A stretch of DNA of 64,000 nucleotides. Origin: Stemphylium vesicarium (taxonomy: Eukaryota; Ascomycota; Dothideomycetes; Pleosporales; Pleosporaceae). Each line of letters starts with the position of its first letter. Positions within the stretch are counted from its first letter, which is position 1. The translations under genes were made by a program, and so were the position numbers. The notes under the pieces were generated by a model that did no database searches, was not told where the DNA came from, and saw only the letters and a list, made by a program, of their open reading frames with translations. Positions 21,268 through 33,368 of this stretch are shown here, piece after piece. The stretch covers positions 248,001 to 312,000 of the forward strand of contig QXCR01000011.1 of the NCBI GenBank assembly GCA_004380135.1, in the 5' to 3' direction.

Positions 21268-22344
21268 AGATGAGAGGCTGGGAACTACAAATACCTTTAT
21301 TGCACTGTTTGAGCGTGGTTTGAACGGTTACTTGTATATCACATCGAGTTGTTGCCTATGGCGTTGGGAAACACTTCTCTTTTATTCGTCTGGAGTTCGG
21401 ATTATTTGGAGTTTTGCTATACAAGGACTTAGAGCATCGCGGATTGGTGGGCGTCAACATGCGTAGCTTTTTCGCTTTGTTTTCATCTGTCAAAGCGAAT
21501 GAAGCGTTTTAATACACCAACTTATCAACTTTTTCCAAGTCTGTTCTTTCAGTGTTTTCCCTTCCTGTTCCGTAGCACATGATGCCCGCAAATGTGATAT
21601 TAATTCCCGTTCCGTTTTCCTCACCTGACGGATTATCATGTCAAGCGCTTCACGAGGCCAAACGATCAAAGTGAGTGATTTCAAACTGTTGTAAATTCAA
21701 TTCATTACACTTCATACTAACTAATAGTGCGCGAGCCAGACTACTAAGTCGATGCTTCGCAGGCTTGTGGGAAGATGAAAAACAGAAAACAAGACGAACA
21801 AGCCAATGTACATGAAAGAAGAGGGTAGAGCAGGAACCCTAAAACCCCAAGAGCGATATACAGCGAAACCAAGGCACATCCAACTCCAAAAGAACAGATA
21901 CGCCGTTTCCAAGTCCCCATATGCACCGCGAAAGCAAGAAACAATGCATACACATGTACCGATAATCAAAACACCTGTGAGGCAACCTCATAACCAGTCC
22001 AACGTCGTTCATAACCACCATAGACCCGTGAGCCATTCCTCAATCCAACTTCGTCCTTGCATTTCATACACACATACAATCTCTCGTACCCGAGTCATTC
22101 CAACATCAGTAGCGTAGAAGAAAAAGAGTCCAGATTCGTCGCGTCGTTGCATCATAAACGAGTCGAGTCTCACCAAGAATACAGATGCTTCATTGTGTTA
22201 TTCAAGCTCAACATATGCTAGCAGTGATGCCAACTCTTAAACCTCTGCGGAGAGGCGAGTCAAAGCTTCAAACTGGAAGATATGGAGCGAGAAAACAGGT
22301 CAAAAGTCTGGGTGGTGGTGACATCGACATCCATCAATGAACGC
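21268..22344. other. Convergent 3' region between elongin A and giant coiled-coil gene
   Basis: 1.08 kb, AT-rich, holding the 3' flanks of both convergent genes. The small frames have no recognisable content. Confidence 0.45.
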
Positions 22345-25300
22345 TTAGACACCGACAGTACTGGCCTCCTCTTCTGCCGCGCGACGGAAGTAATCGGCGT
22401 CGAGCTCGGATTCGTTGCCGAGGGCGGCAGTGGGAAGATCGGTGCCGACACCAGAGTCGCTAGGAGGAGAGTAGTGGTCCTTCATCTCTTCCCTGACGGC
22501 GTCAACGGCGCGGACAATCTCTGACTGCGTTGGCAGATCGACTTCGCTGTCGGCGGTGGCGGTTGTGATCTCGGAGGGGTTGACTTCAGATCCGTCAATG
22601 GTAGCGGTGGGCTCGTTTTCCTCATCGTCAGAGTAGACCGAGCCTTCATCGCCTTCATCGATTGGCTCCTCGCCACGAGCGGCAGAGCGAGTCGACTGGG
22701 CACCGTAGGAAGTGCGACGGTCGTGATCAATGTCACTACCTGTCATGTAAGAACCGGAAGCATAGGTATACTCGCTACCGGTGCCGCCGTAGCTGGAACG
22801 TCCGTCGTAGCCAGGAGTCTCACCCTCGGCGTAGCTCTCAGGGTAGTTGCGGCTTTCCAAGCTATAACGGCGCTCAGTACCAGTCTCGCTTCGTGCATCT
22901 TCCTCGATGATGGAGTGAGAGATGGGAGCCGAGGCCTCGTTCTCATCTACTTCAGGAAGGGCACCATTCTCCTTGTTGGCGATGGCACTGGGTCGTCCAC
23001 CCCAGGACCCCTTCCGCGAGTAGTTGCTCGTCTTGACCGAGTGGCTACGCTTCAGTCCAGCATTCGCGTTGTTCGACGTGGTGGTGGTGGGGTAGGCCTG
23101 AGCTCCGGTGGGCGCGTTGCCGCTGATCTGGCTAAGAGACAAGATTCGGCGTTGGGCTGGGTTCGCAGCCTGACCGTTGCGTCGAACAGCAGGACGTGGC
23201 TTCAAGGCAAGAGAGATGCCGTTGGCAGCAGTGCTGGGAGGGGGCATTGCCCTGCTGTCTTCATCCTCTGTGTTCACGCGCTTTCTGAGCTTTGAAGGGC
23301 TCTTTCCGCCTTTCATCATCAACGCACGGGAATGGTCCATGATGCCGTTCAAGATGCGGCGTTCCAAGGCATCTGCCTTAGTGTCCATGAAATGAAGTTC
23401 CTCGCGGCGGATGTCGAGTGCAGTGTGAAGGGAGGAAACCTCACCAGTGAGGCGAACCTTCTGGTTCGCCAGGTTCTCACGCTCAGCTTGGAGTGCTGCA
23501 ACGGCGGCCAGGAGTGAATCCTTCTCCTCTTTTAGCTCGAGCATGGTGCGGTCCTTTTCATCTTGCAACTCGGCCATTACGCGCTCCTTCTCCTCCTTGA
23601 GTTCTTGCACGACGCGATCCTTCTCGGCCTTCATTTCCTGGATGTCGGCAAAGAGCTGCTCCTTCTGGGTAGCCTTCTCTGCCCTAAGACTCTCCAGATC
23701 GATCTCAAGCTGCTCTTTTTGGGTTGTCCGACGCTCAATGAGTAGGGCAAGTTCCTCGGCTTCGCGTTCCTTGGCGTCGTTGCCATCTGTGATGAACTGA
23801 GTCTGCTTTGCGACAAACTCGCTCAGCTCAGCAGCAGTAATCTTGACCTGGTTGTGGATCTCATCAAGCTTCTCGGTGTTTCCAGCTGCTTTGCCAGCCT
23901 CATCTGCGTGATCGATGAGCTTGTCAAGCTTTTCGTGGACAGCACCGTCGTCGTAGCTAGGCGATGGCTCAATAGCGAGCAGCTTGTCGAGCTTCTCTTG
24001 AACGGTGCCATCGTCGTAGCTAGGTGATGGCTCGATTGCCAGCAGTCGGTCGAGCTTTTCTTGCACAGGGGCGTCGTCATACTTTTCCTGGGGCTCGGAA
24101 GCTGGCGTGGGGGCTGGCAAAAGCTTTGGGAGATTTTCGAAGTGAGCCTGCAACTCTTCAGAGCGAGCCTTTGCTTCTTCGTTCCAAGCCCTGGCGTTCT
24201 CGTCTGCCTCTTCCTTGCACTTCTGCGCATGCTCATAATGGGCCTTGACGAGCGCTTCGATCTCGTGCAATGCGACCATGAACTTCGGGTGATACTCCGC
24301 GACGTTGTCTTGGAGGCTGGCGAAGATTGTTTCAACATTCTTAATCTCGTCGCGAGTGTGGGAATGCTCTCCCTTGTCATCGAGCTTCTGTTCCTCGAAC
24401 TTGGCAATATGTTCTTCCAGTTTGGCAATCGTCTCAAGCCTCTGCTCCTCAAGCTTCTCCATTGTCATAGCCTTTTGCTCATCAAACTTGTTGAGAGTTT
24501 CGTCGACCTTGCCAAGGACAGTGGTAGAGTCGGTGGACCATTGCGTAGTGGCTCCTTCGAATCGTGCTTCCATACCGGCGATGGTAGCCCCAAGAGTGTC
24601 GATGGTGAGACGAAGCTCATCCGCTGTAGTCTTGGTGCCTTCAAGCATCTTCTCCTGTTCTTCAGACTTCTCCTTCATGACCTTGGCAAGCTCATCAGCC
24701 AATAGCTGAGCATCGTCGTACTTCGCCATTAGGGTGTTGAACTTGTCTTCCAAGCTTTCCGTGAACCCGGCAACGATAGCCTCCTTGGTTTCGTCATGCT
24801 TCTCGAGATGCAAGGCCGACTTCTCGGCATGGTCGTTTTGCAAGCCCTCGATAGAGCCATGAGCGCGCTCGAACTCTCTGGTGAGGATTTCCATGAGTTC
24901 CTTGACGTCGGCAGTGACGTTGCTCGCGCCAATGGTCTCTTCCATGGTCTTGAAGGATGTCTGGAGATTCTCGAGAGGGCCGCCTTCGATGAGACTAGTC
25001 TTAATCTCCTCTCGCATTTCATCCAAGGCAGCCTTTACGCCGCTGATGTCTTCAACAATTTGGGTGGCTTCCGCACGGCGCGCATCGAAGTTACTAGCAG
25101 TCCTCTGGATGTCCTGTTCGTAGGTGTCCTTCATCTGGTCGTGGCTGTCGCGGAAGTCGTGAATTAACCCAGTAAGCTGCTCCAATTCGGCCTTGGACGG
25201 CATTTCTTCCGGGTCCGGGATCTTCATGTCGTCCAGCTTGACCTTGAGATCATCAACGAGCAGAGTGACAGCATCGATGTCGGCCTTGGTGGCTTGCGGG

Positions 25301-28300
25301 TTGCTCTCATCCTCAGACTTGGCTGCCTTCATCTCGTCCAAAGCCACCTTGATGTCATCAGCAAGAACCTGCACAACTGTCACATCAGCCTTGGTAGCAC
25401 CTTCCTCCTCAAATTTCTTCGCAAGTGTGTCCAAAGCTTCAGAAGTGGTGCGGACAACCAGCTCGACGTCTTCCAAATTCTCCTTTGTGACAGCGGTGGC
25501 GGGATCCGGTAGAATGAGTTCTTCAATCTTTGCCTTGGTGTTGGCGAGAAGAGTCTCGATAGCATCGGTGTCTTCCTTGCGGGCGATGCCTTCCAGTGCA
25601 GGTAGGGGTGCTGCCTCGCGCTCCTGCATAACCAGGACAGCAGCTTGGACATCTTTGAGAAGCTCCTCGATAGCACCCAAGTCCTCCTTCATGGCAGCTC
25701 CAGCCACGGCGGCGGGCTCCGCAGGTGGCGCAGGATTCTGCGCGTTGGCGTCCATGGCTTGGACCTTGTCCTGAATCTGGATGAGAAGATTCTCCATCTT
25801 AGCCACATCGAGTGACTGGACAGGAGCCTCTGGTGCCTCGTCTACCTGGGCTACATCTTCAGAGATCTCCCGAGATGTTGCTTCTTCGGCCTCCGGCGCG
25901 TCTGCTAGTGCGACCTCGTTCCCTGCCGGTGGAGCTTCTTCTTCGACCTGAGGCTCCTGCCTGGCAACTTTGAGCATCTCAACGTCACTGCGCAGAGCGG
26001 CAAGACCTTCCTTGAGAGTATCCAAGATCTCGTAAGAAACGCTCATGTCAATTTCGACAGGCTTCTCAGCAATTTTGGAGACATCCGCGCGCAAGCTCTC
26101 GAGACCTTCGGTCATGGCGTCCATGATTTCTCCAGTCCCAGTGTTGTTGCGGTCAGGAGTGTCGAGCTTCTTGTCTAGGTGAGACTGTAGGTCGTCGAGA
26201 CCTAGCTTGACAGCCTCCAAGACTTCTTCGGTGTCGGCTCGCGAGTGGTTTCGGATCAGGCCGTTGGACTGGCGCAGATGCTCAAGCTCTGCATGGAAGG
26301 CCTCGAGAAGTTCCTCATTGACGCCAGCTGACGTGAGGTTGGCCTTGATCTCATCGAGAGCTGTCTTCACAACCATCAACATCTCAGTCCTATCGTTGTC
26401 TCCAGAAGGAACAAGAGCGTTGCCGAGGGATTCCTTTAGTGCCTCCAGCTCGGTACGGATCAAAGCGATGTTGTCTTTGGAAGTAGTCTCTTGAGAGCTA
26501 CTCAACCCGTTTACAAGCTCCCGGACGGCGTTGACAATCTCCTCTTTGTCGCCAGTGTCGTCAGGCTTGACGAGTGAACTACCGAAGGTTTCGCGCAGGC
26601 TTTCGAACTCCTGCTTCAGTGAAGCCAGGATGTCGTCATTAGGTGTCGAGGCAGTCTCCTTCTCACCCATCAGAGTGTGGAGACCGTCGAAACCAGCCTG
26701 AAGCTTTTCCAGAATATCGTTCTTGTTGCTGGAACTATCACCAAGAACGACTTCTTTGAGCTGATCAAACTCGTGCTTGATGGCTTCGCTGATATCTTCG
26801 TTGGAGTCGGAGTCTTCAGCATCCTCACTGCGAAGGGCAACCTGAGACTTCATCTCCTCGAAACCTGCATTGAGCGCTGCAAGGATCTCGTCGTTGGTCT
26901 TGGTAGCCGGTAGGATCTTTGAACTCAACTGCTCGTGGAGATTCTCAAACTCTGATTTGAGGTAGGTGACCATGTCTCCGCGGCTCCAGGCTTGGTCTCC
27001 ACGAGGACCCTCTGCGACATATCCTTGAACATCCTCACGTAGCTTCTCAAGCTCTGCCTTGAACTGATCGATCATCTCGCCGTCTTGAGTGATCTCTCGA
27101 GTCTGGCCTTCTGAACCTTGGATCTCGGTCTTGAGACTCTCGAGCCCCTCACGAAGTGCTTCCAGGACCTGTTCAGTGGCTTTGCCGCTGGTTGAAGAGT
27201 ACCCTTCGAACTCTGCATGCATCTCTTCGACCAGTGACTGCAGACGCTGCATGACGGGCTCGTTGTTGCCTTCGGTTGCGGCCTTCACGGCATCCTGTAT
27301 GCTCTCGGCAGGAATCTCGATTTCCATGCTTGGGTTGTGCTCAGCAAGGGCCTGGCGGATGACTTCTTCAAGCAGCTCCCGAGAGAGACCGTCCACTGAT
27401 GGTTGCTGTGGCGCAGCGAGAGCCGGTTTGAGTTCCTCCAGGGATTCACGCACAGCCATTAGAACCTCTTCGCGAATCTCGTGGACTTCGTTGATCGGAG
27501 GCGGAAGCTGGATATTTTGCAAAGATTCTTGCAGCACGGTTTCGATCTCCTCCTTGGTGACTGCGCCGGAGCCGTTGAAGTCTTGGAGGCCTTCACGAAG
27601 ACACTGCAAGATCTCATCGCTTCCTAGGCCGACCTGCTGGACCTCGTGGTCTGGCTTCATCTCAACGCCATCGTAGGCCTCGCGCACGGCGCTGATAATC
27701 GCTTCCTTATCGAGGCCGGCGGATTGGGCAGATGGCTGGTCTAGGCCTCGCTCTGCAAGGGCTTGCTTGACCACATCATGGACCTCGTTGTTGTCGACGG
27801 TGTTGCGAGTCACGACTGATGACATGGATTGGCGCCTGTGCTCACGCATGACCTTGTCCATGTGCTCCTTCAGGTTCTCAAGGCCTTCTTGGACGATGGC
27901 GTTGATGTCCTCATTTGACTGAGCTGGCCCAGATTCTGATTCAGCAGCTCTGGCCTGCTCCGCCTCCTCGACCTTGCGAGCAAGTTCACGACCCATGCCA
28001 AGCACCTCACCTCTGAGGTCCTGGATCATTGTCTTGGTGGCCATGGTGACGCAGCCAGACTCAGCAACGCTGTCCTTGATCTTACGCAGGAACTTGAGCA
28101 TCTCTTCGCTGACGAAATCGGCAGCTTTTGGGCTAGAGTACACCCTGCTGTCAGCGGAGATTGTCCGAGTGAGCGCGCCCGATCCTGGCGAGGGCTCGAA
28201 AGCGGCTGAGCCAGGGGCAGCAGAATGCATAGAACCACCAATCGCGCCTGATCTGACGAACTCAGCCAACTCTGTCACCTTCTTGGCAGTTTCTCCAGTG

Positions 28301-29590
28301 GCCTTGTCAACAAGCTTCTGGAGGCTTGCAACAAGGCGTTCTTGGCCATCCTTGGTCACCATCTCGCGAATGATCTTCTCCAGCATGGCAACACTGGCCG
28401 CGCCCTCGACCGAATAAGGGTTCGGGCTGCCGATGCGCTCATCTGCCCAGGGGCTGGTTGATGTCATCCTCGGGAAAGTGAATTGCTTCGTCGGCGTCAT
28501 GTGGGGATCCTGGAGGTTGAGGCTGCTAGACCGAGACGTCTCCCCGTTCATGGCAGCAGCTGCAGCAGCTTGCTGCTTCTGCGTCATGGTCGACAAAAGG
28601 TCCTTTAGTGACTTTCGGATGTCCTCGTCGCGAGAATTGGTAGCCTCCTTCAGACTAATGAGGTCGGTCGCATTGTCCTTGCTCCTGCGACTCAGTTGCG
28701 ACATGTCCTTTTGCAGACTAGAGACGATGTTATTGATGCTGAGGAGCTGACTGGAGATGTTGTCGAATGGCTGTGGCGGGGGCGGACCATGAATTGGAGC
28801 GGCTGCTGGTGCAGACGCTGGTGTGGACACATTCGCGGGTGGGGGAGAACGTGGCTGATTGTGCGTGCTATTCGATGCTGGTGGGTCGAGCATGTGCTGA
28901 GGGATAGACATTGTCTGCAGGGCCATCATAGTAGCAGAAGGCGGAGTGGTCTCGCCCATGAACTGCCGGTGACTGGGCCTCAGAGCTGGAGTGTCTTTGA
29001 TCTCGAATCGCGGGGCTGGGGATGGCGAGGAAGTTGTATGCCGTCTGTGGTCGACGACCTCCGCATCCTTGCCAAAGTAGTCCCTTTCCCAATCACGAGA
29101 GATTGGCCTTCCTCCTCTACTTGACGGCCGCTCACGCTCTGGGGACCGCTCCGGTGACCGATTGTCAAGGTAGCTGCGTAGATCGCGAACGCTGCCTGGC
29201 TGTAATGACTGCATGCGCTTGTGCTGGTTGCCTTTTATCAGAGAGCGCTCGGGAGATAGCGACTTCTGTGGCATTGGGTTAGTAGTGTATGAGCTTGACG
29301 GTAAGCTCTCTCGCGCCTTCTCTTCTAGCGCTTTGGCCGCCTTCATGATGGCTGCAGATGTGTTGGGACGAGTTGTGAGTGTTGGCGAGCCTGGGTTGAG
29401 AGGCAGTGGTGGCGGTGCACGATCGGGGTCAGCACTATCCCACCTGAGTTGGCGTGTTAGTGGCATCTGGCGGTGAGAATTCAAGTTGGAGAGAATAGAA
29501 GACGAACATTGGAATCATTCGTGAGTCGAAAGAATGTGAGTGTCTGACGAGCTCCCGGTCGCGGGACTGCTCTCTGTCGGAGGATGACAT
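22345..29590 (-). CDS. Giant repetitive coiled-coil protein, function unknown
   Basis: Exon 1 (29590-29508) and exon 2 (29443-22345) give about 2,393 residues. The 64-nt intron (donor GTTCGT, branch CTAAC) joins SRMIPM to WDSADPDRAPPPLPL; I recall this N-terminus from filamentous ascomycete proteins often labelled 'chromosome segregation ATPase-like', but no ATPase motif is visible here. Residues 1-400 are Pro/Ser/Arg-rich. Residues about 535-1185 hold some 20 degenerate units of the pattern EEILxALKxGLExLRxxL. A helical region follows, then a tandem 21-residue repeat, a long coiled coil at about 1910-2060 (Glu/Lys/Leu-rich, LKEEKERVMAELQDEKDR), and a Tyr/Gly/Ser then acidic tail. No membrane segment. 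It is probably a cytoskeletal, septal or polarity scaffold, but that is inference from architecture only. Confidence 0.85.
23893..24081 (-). repeat. Tandem 63-bp repeat inside the giant coiled-coil gene
   Basis: Three head-to-tail copies of a 63-bp unit encode YDDGTVQEKLDKLLAIEPSPS-type 21-residue repeats. The first two copies differ by few bases; the third drifts after KLDKL. The period keeps the reading frame. Confidence 0.85.
25970..27915 (-). repeat. Array of about 20 degenerate 16-18-residue helical motifs
   Basis: The protein repeats a motif of the form [DE]EI[LV]xA[LV][KR]xG[LF]E[ED]LRxx[LV], for example DEILAALNAGFEEMKSQV, NDILEKLQAGFDGLHTLM, EEVLEAVKLGLDDLQSHL and YEILDTLKEGLAALRSDV, at roughly 25-45 residue spacing. 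DNA identity between units is low, so the array is old. Confidence 0.75.
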
Positions 29591-30318
29591 TATGGTATGT
29601 AGTGTGGTCTATGTTCAAGCCAACAAGGTGATGCAGTGGTGGTGATGATGAAAAGCGGCAGTGAGGCGAATTGAGCGCGTGAGTTTGTTTGATGTATACA
29701 GCGGAGGGGTATCAATCGCGAATGACTTCAGCGATCCAGCGCAGGGTATATAATAGTTCGTGATATCGTGAGGGTGGATGTGTGGGAAACTGGAGTGCAG
29801 GTGCAGGGCGGAGCGGTGTTGATCAATATGTTGGGGTTTGTTTACGTGCACTGGCCAATAGGCGATGACGATGGCGGCGCGACCTGCCAACTCAGCCGTC
29901 GCTGGGGCAGCACTGGCGCGAGAAAGACGACCCCAGTGGGATTAGGGCGCCAATTGGATGCACACCGCTGTTGAGGAGCGGGAGGGTGTGCAGCGCCGTG
30001 TTGAATTGCATGTGCATTGTGCATAGTGCAGAAGCAATCAGCATGTCATCCTGTCGGCGGAGCCATCTTGTTGTCGATAACGCCGTTGCCATGTGCGTTG
30101 TGGCGTAATCATATACTGTGGCGTGACTGTGGCGCATGCCCTGGTCGGTATCATGTATCGCCGACGCTGGGTCCGCCGCATCTCCAGGTAAGCTGCGAGT
30201 AGCTAATCATTCACCAAACACCTCCATCTCCGCCACACTATCACTCGCCCCACCCCGCCATCTGCCCATACAAACAACCAAACTACCCTTCGTAAACTCT
30301 CCGCTATATCTCTTTGCC
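29591..30318. promoter_or_regulatory. Divergent promoter, giant coiled-coil gene / Rpn6
   Basis: 728 bp. On the Rpn6 side three copies of TGTGGCG (30099-30105, 30117-30123, 30128-30134) lie 185-220 bp before the ATG. Next to Rpn6 there is a pyrimidine/CA-rich leader. No additional gene. Confidence 0.45.
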
Positions 30319-31644
30319 ATGGCCGTGCCAGAAACGACGTCACGGGTTGCGGAGGCGCAGAAGCTAGCCAAGTCGGATCCCTCCAAGGCCGAGCAGATCT
30401 TCAAAGATATCCTCTCACAGAACCCCGGCTCAAATGAGGCTGCCATCAAGAATTATGAAACGGCTCTGGTCGGGCTCGGTGAGCTGTATCGCGACCAGAA
30501 GAAGGTGGATGCCCTTGCCGAGTTGGTGAAGCAGGCGCGATCAGTAATGTCATCGTTTGCAAAGGCAAAGACATCCAAACTGGGTATGTCTTAACTTGTG
30601 TATTGCGAATGAACCGTCAATGGCTAATACAGCATAGTCCGCCAACTTCTCGATCTCTTTACTACCATCCCCAACACCGCCGACACCCAGATTGCCGTCA
30701 CCAAGTCATGCATAGAATGGGCCGTCTCGGAGCGGAGAGGCTTCTTACGGCAAAACCTCGAGACCCGCCTCGTCGCACTGTACATGCAGAAGCAATCTTA
30801 CTACGACGCCCTCACACTCATCAACAGCCTGCTGAAGGAGTTGAAGCGCCTGGACGACAAGCTGGTACTGGTCGAGGTGCAGCTGCTCGAATCAAGGGTC
30901 TACCACGCATTGGGCAATATTCCCAAGGGTCGCGCCGCCCTCACTTCCGCACGAACATCGGCCGCCTCAGTCTACACCCCACCCATGTTGCAGGCAGGAC
31001 TGGACATGCAGAGCGGTATGTTGCACGCCGAGGACGGCGACTTCAACACCTCCTTCTCCTACTTTATCGAAGCTATGGAGGGATACCACTCGCAGGATGA
31101 GGAACAAAAGGCAACATCGGCATTGCAATACATGCTTCTCTGCAAGATTATGCTCAACCTTGGCGACGACGTAACATCGCTTATGACGTCCAAGCACGCC
31201 GTCAAGTATGCCGGCAAGCGGTTAGAGGCCATGAAGGCCGTAGCGCGAGCACACACCAACCGTAGTCTTGAGGAGTACGAGACCGCCTTGACCGACTACC
31301 GCCAACAGCTTGGCAGCGACCGATTCATCACCTCTCACCTTCGCCGCTTGTACGACAACATGTTGGAGCAGAACCTGATCAAGGTCATCGAGCCCTTTAG
31401 CAGGGTTGAGATTGACCATGTTGCGAAGATGGTCGGATTAGACACGATCCAAGTGGAGCGAAAGCTTTCGCAGATGATTCTTGACAAAGTCATCATCGGA
31501 GTCTTGGACCAGGGCGCTGGCTGTCTCATTGTCTACGACGAGTCGGAACGCGATCAGGGTTACGACGCTGCGCTCGGCACTCTTGAGAAGCTCAGCAACG
31601 TTGTAGACGTTCTATATACCAACCAAGCATCTCTACTGGAGTAG
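30319..31644 (+). CDS. rpn6: 26S proteasome regulatory subunit Rpn6 (PSMD11)
   Basis: Lid subunit that clamps the 19S lid to the 20S core. Exons 30319-30583 and 30638-31644 (54-nt intron, phase 1) give 423 residues, matching the family's length of about 420. The N-terminal two thirds are TPR-like alpha solenoid (ILSQNPGSNEAAIKNYETAL, LINSLLKELKRLDDKLVLVEVQLLESRVY). The C-terminal PCI domain includes YDNMLEQNLIKVIEPFSRVEI and IDHVAKMVGLDTIQVERKLSQMI (winged helix), followed by the terminal helix that bundles with other lid subunits. It is complete and unremarkable in sequence. Confidence 0.96.
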
Positions 31645-32221
31645 CCTCGACTGTGGGATATGTACATGAGAGTTACAATAATTCTCAAAGCTATGTAAAA
31701 TAGAAACATAGAAGGTCAAGCATGCTGCGCGTTTAGCGTGACTAGCTAATAATGATGACACATGATTTTGAAAGCCGTTCCTAGTCAACATTTTTTTTGC
31801 AGCCCTCTCGGACAACTGACAGGCTGCTGGTAGTAGCGATCGGTTTCTGCTAAGCGTGGCGGTGAGGCGCAAGAACAATATGCATGTACAAGAATCGCTC
31901 AACAAAAGAATATCCCTCATCCACCGACTTATTTCCCCACACTGCGGAATTCGCCACGGGTATTCACTGATCAGCTAATGAGTGTAGAAGCCGATAACCG
32001 AATTCGGAAAATTTCCAAGACGTGTGCTGTCTTGGTTTCCACATCGACCGACCCGTGTAAACTCTCCCAGACTAAACCCATCTTGACTAAAAAAAGAAAG
32101 AAAAAAAGAAAAAAAGGCTCGCGAACCGCGTGCCAACATCCTCTGCCCAGCTCATCTAATCCCCATCGATCACACCAGCCTCCTTCGCCCACACCATCTC
32201 AAGCCCTCAGTTCACATTACA
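31645..32221. other. Convergent 3' region between Rpn6 and small membrane protein
   Basis: 577 bp of AT-rich 3' flank. It contains an A/purine tract at about 32089-32116. No gene is seen. Confidence 0.45.
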
Positions 32222-32794
32222 TCAATTTTTCCCTCCTGCAGCCTCCCTCCTCACCCCGACATTCACAATAGCAATCCCCAGCACCATCCCACAAAAGAAC
32301 AGGGCAATAAACGTCGCCGATACCATAACACAACAGTGCCGTTCACTCTCGCGCCTGTGCCTTGCCGCCGTCTGCGTTTGTTCGTCGCAGACAGCGCAGT
32401 GCGTGTGGGGCGGGTCTGGGCGCGGGCGGATGAGGTTTGTGAGAGTTGTGGTTAGGGATTCGGGGGGTTGTTGGGGGTCTGTTTGAGGCTGGGGATGGGA
32501 GTGGGGGTGGGAGGAGGAAGGATTGGTGTTCGCGTGGAGTTCGATGTCAGCGTCGTTATGCGAGTGGGAGTGGGGGTCGGATTGTGGGAGGGTGGTGTAC
32601 TAGATGGCACAAGTCAGGATCAGAGGGCGAAGAAAGGGTAGGTACCTAGAGAGGCGTGTGGGTGGATAGATGGATTGGGAAGAACGTACCCCAGATTGCG
32701 AGCCAGAAGGTGTGTACAGATTCACAGGATGATTGCTGACCACATCGTCGTACGCGGGTGCAGCTTCATCTTGTGGTGTTGTTGGGTTACCCAT
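32222..32794 (-). CDS. Small single-pass membrane protein with CxxC motif (unknown function)
   Basis: Found by splicing; neither exon stands out alone. Exon 1 (32794-32690, 35 codons, MGNPTTPQDEAAPAYDDVV) and exon 2 (32599-32222, 126 codons with stop) join at phase 0 across a 90-nt GTACGT..CTAG intron with a CTGAC branch site, giving 160 residues. Residues 35-98 are His/Pro/Ser/Asn-rich and disordered. Cys103 and Cys106 (CAVC) and the pair Cys124-Cys125 flank a basic ARHRRESERH stretch. Residues about 126-149 (VMVSATFIALFFCGMVLGIA) form one transmembrane helix close to the C-terminus, which ends with a short basic tail. Tail-anchored or type II/III topology is possible. The Cys pair before the helix could bind metal or be palmitoylated. 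No family is recognised. Confidence 0.72.
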
Positions 32795-33368
32795 CTTTTG
32801 CCTATCTTCTACCTTCTGTCACACCAAGACATAAGTGTATGCTGAATTGCACGTAAAATCCGTATCAAAGCACAAAAAAGTACAGCTAAGTTGCAAATCG
32901 TGTTATCCAAGTTGAGCGGCATCCTCACTATAACCATCCACTTCCATGCCGCTCGACCCAGTCAGATCCCAGCCGTCCACCGATGGTGTTGGATGCCTGA
33001 AGTGATGGCATGTGGTGGCTGAGGCTGTGCTGCGCAACCATATGCGCCAATCACAGCACGACGCCGCTTGATTCGGCTGTGGGGAAGCCACAGCTATGCG
33101 CTCATCGCATGTGTTGCATTTGCTGGTTTTGGTATGGTGTAAGACAAGCATGAGCATCCTGTTGTTTGGATTAATTAATGCAGCTAAGATCGACGTCAGA
33201 CAAATGTGTAGAGGTGGGGTGTGGAGGTGCTTGGCCACACGTGAAACTGGATACGGTCAAGATTGAAAAGACATTGTGATGACTATGCATACATTGATTC
33301 AGCTCTACTTCATCAAATCTGCCGTGCTATCCTTCCTGTCCAATCGCAAGCCGTAAACACCACACCAT
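32795..33368. other. Intergenic upstream of small membrane protein gene
   Basis: 574 bp holding the promoter of the minus-strand membrane-protein gene and the 3' flank of the MDR oxidoreductase. A 111-codon minus frame (32903-33238) is Cys/His-rich by chance and is not called. Confidence 0.4.

Noticed and set aside
24061..25774. Several 120-214-codon plus-strand frames opposite the giant coiled-coil gene
   Set aside because: Antisense of Glu/Lys/Leu-rich coding sequence, giving Leu/Ser-rich pseudo-membrane proteins; no start context or homology.
22345..29590. Chromosome-segregation ATPase (SMC) identity for the giant protein
   Set aside because: No Walker A, Walker B or ABC signature and no hinge; only coiled-coil composition would support it.
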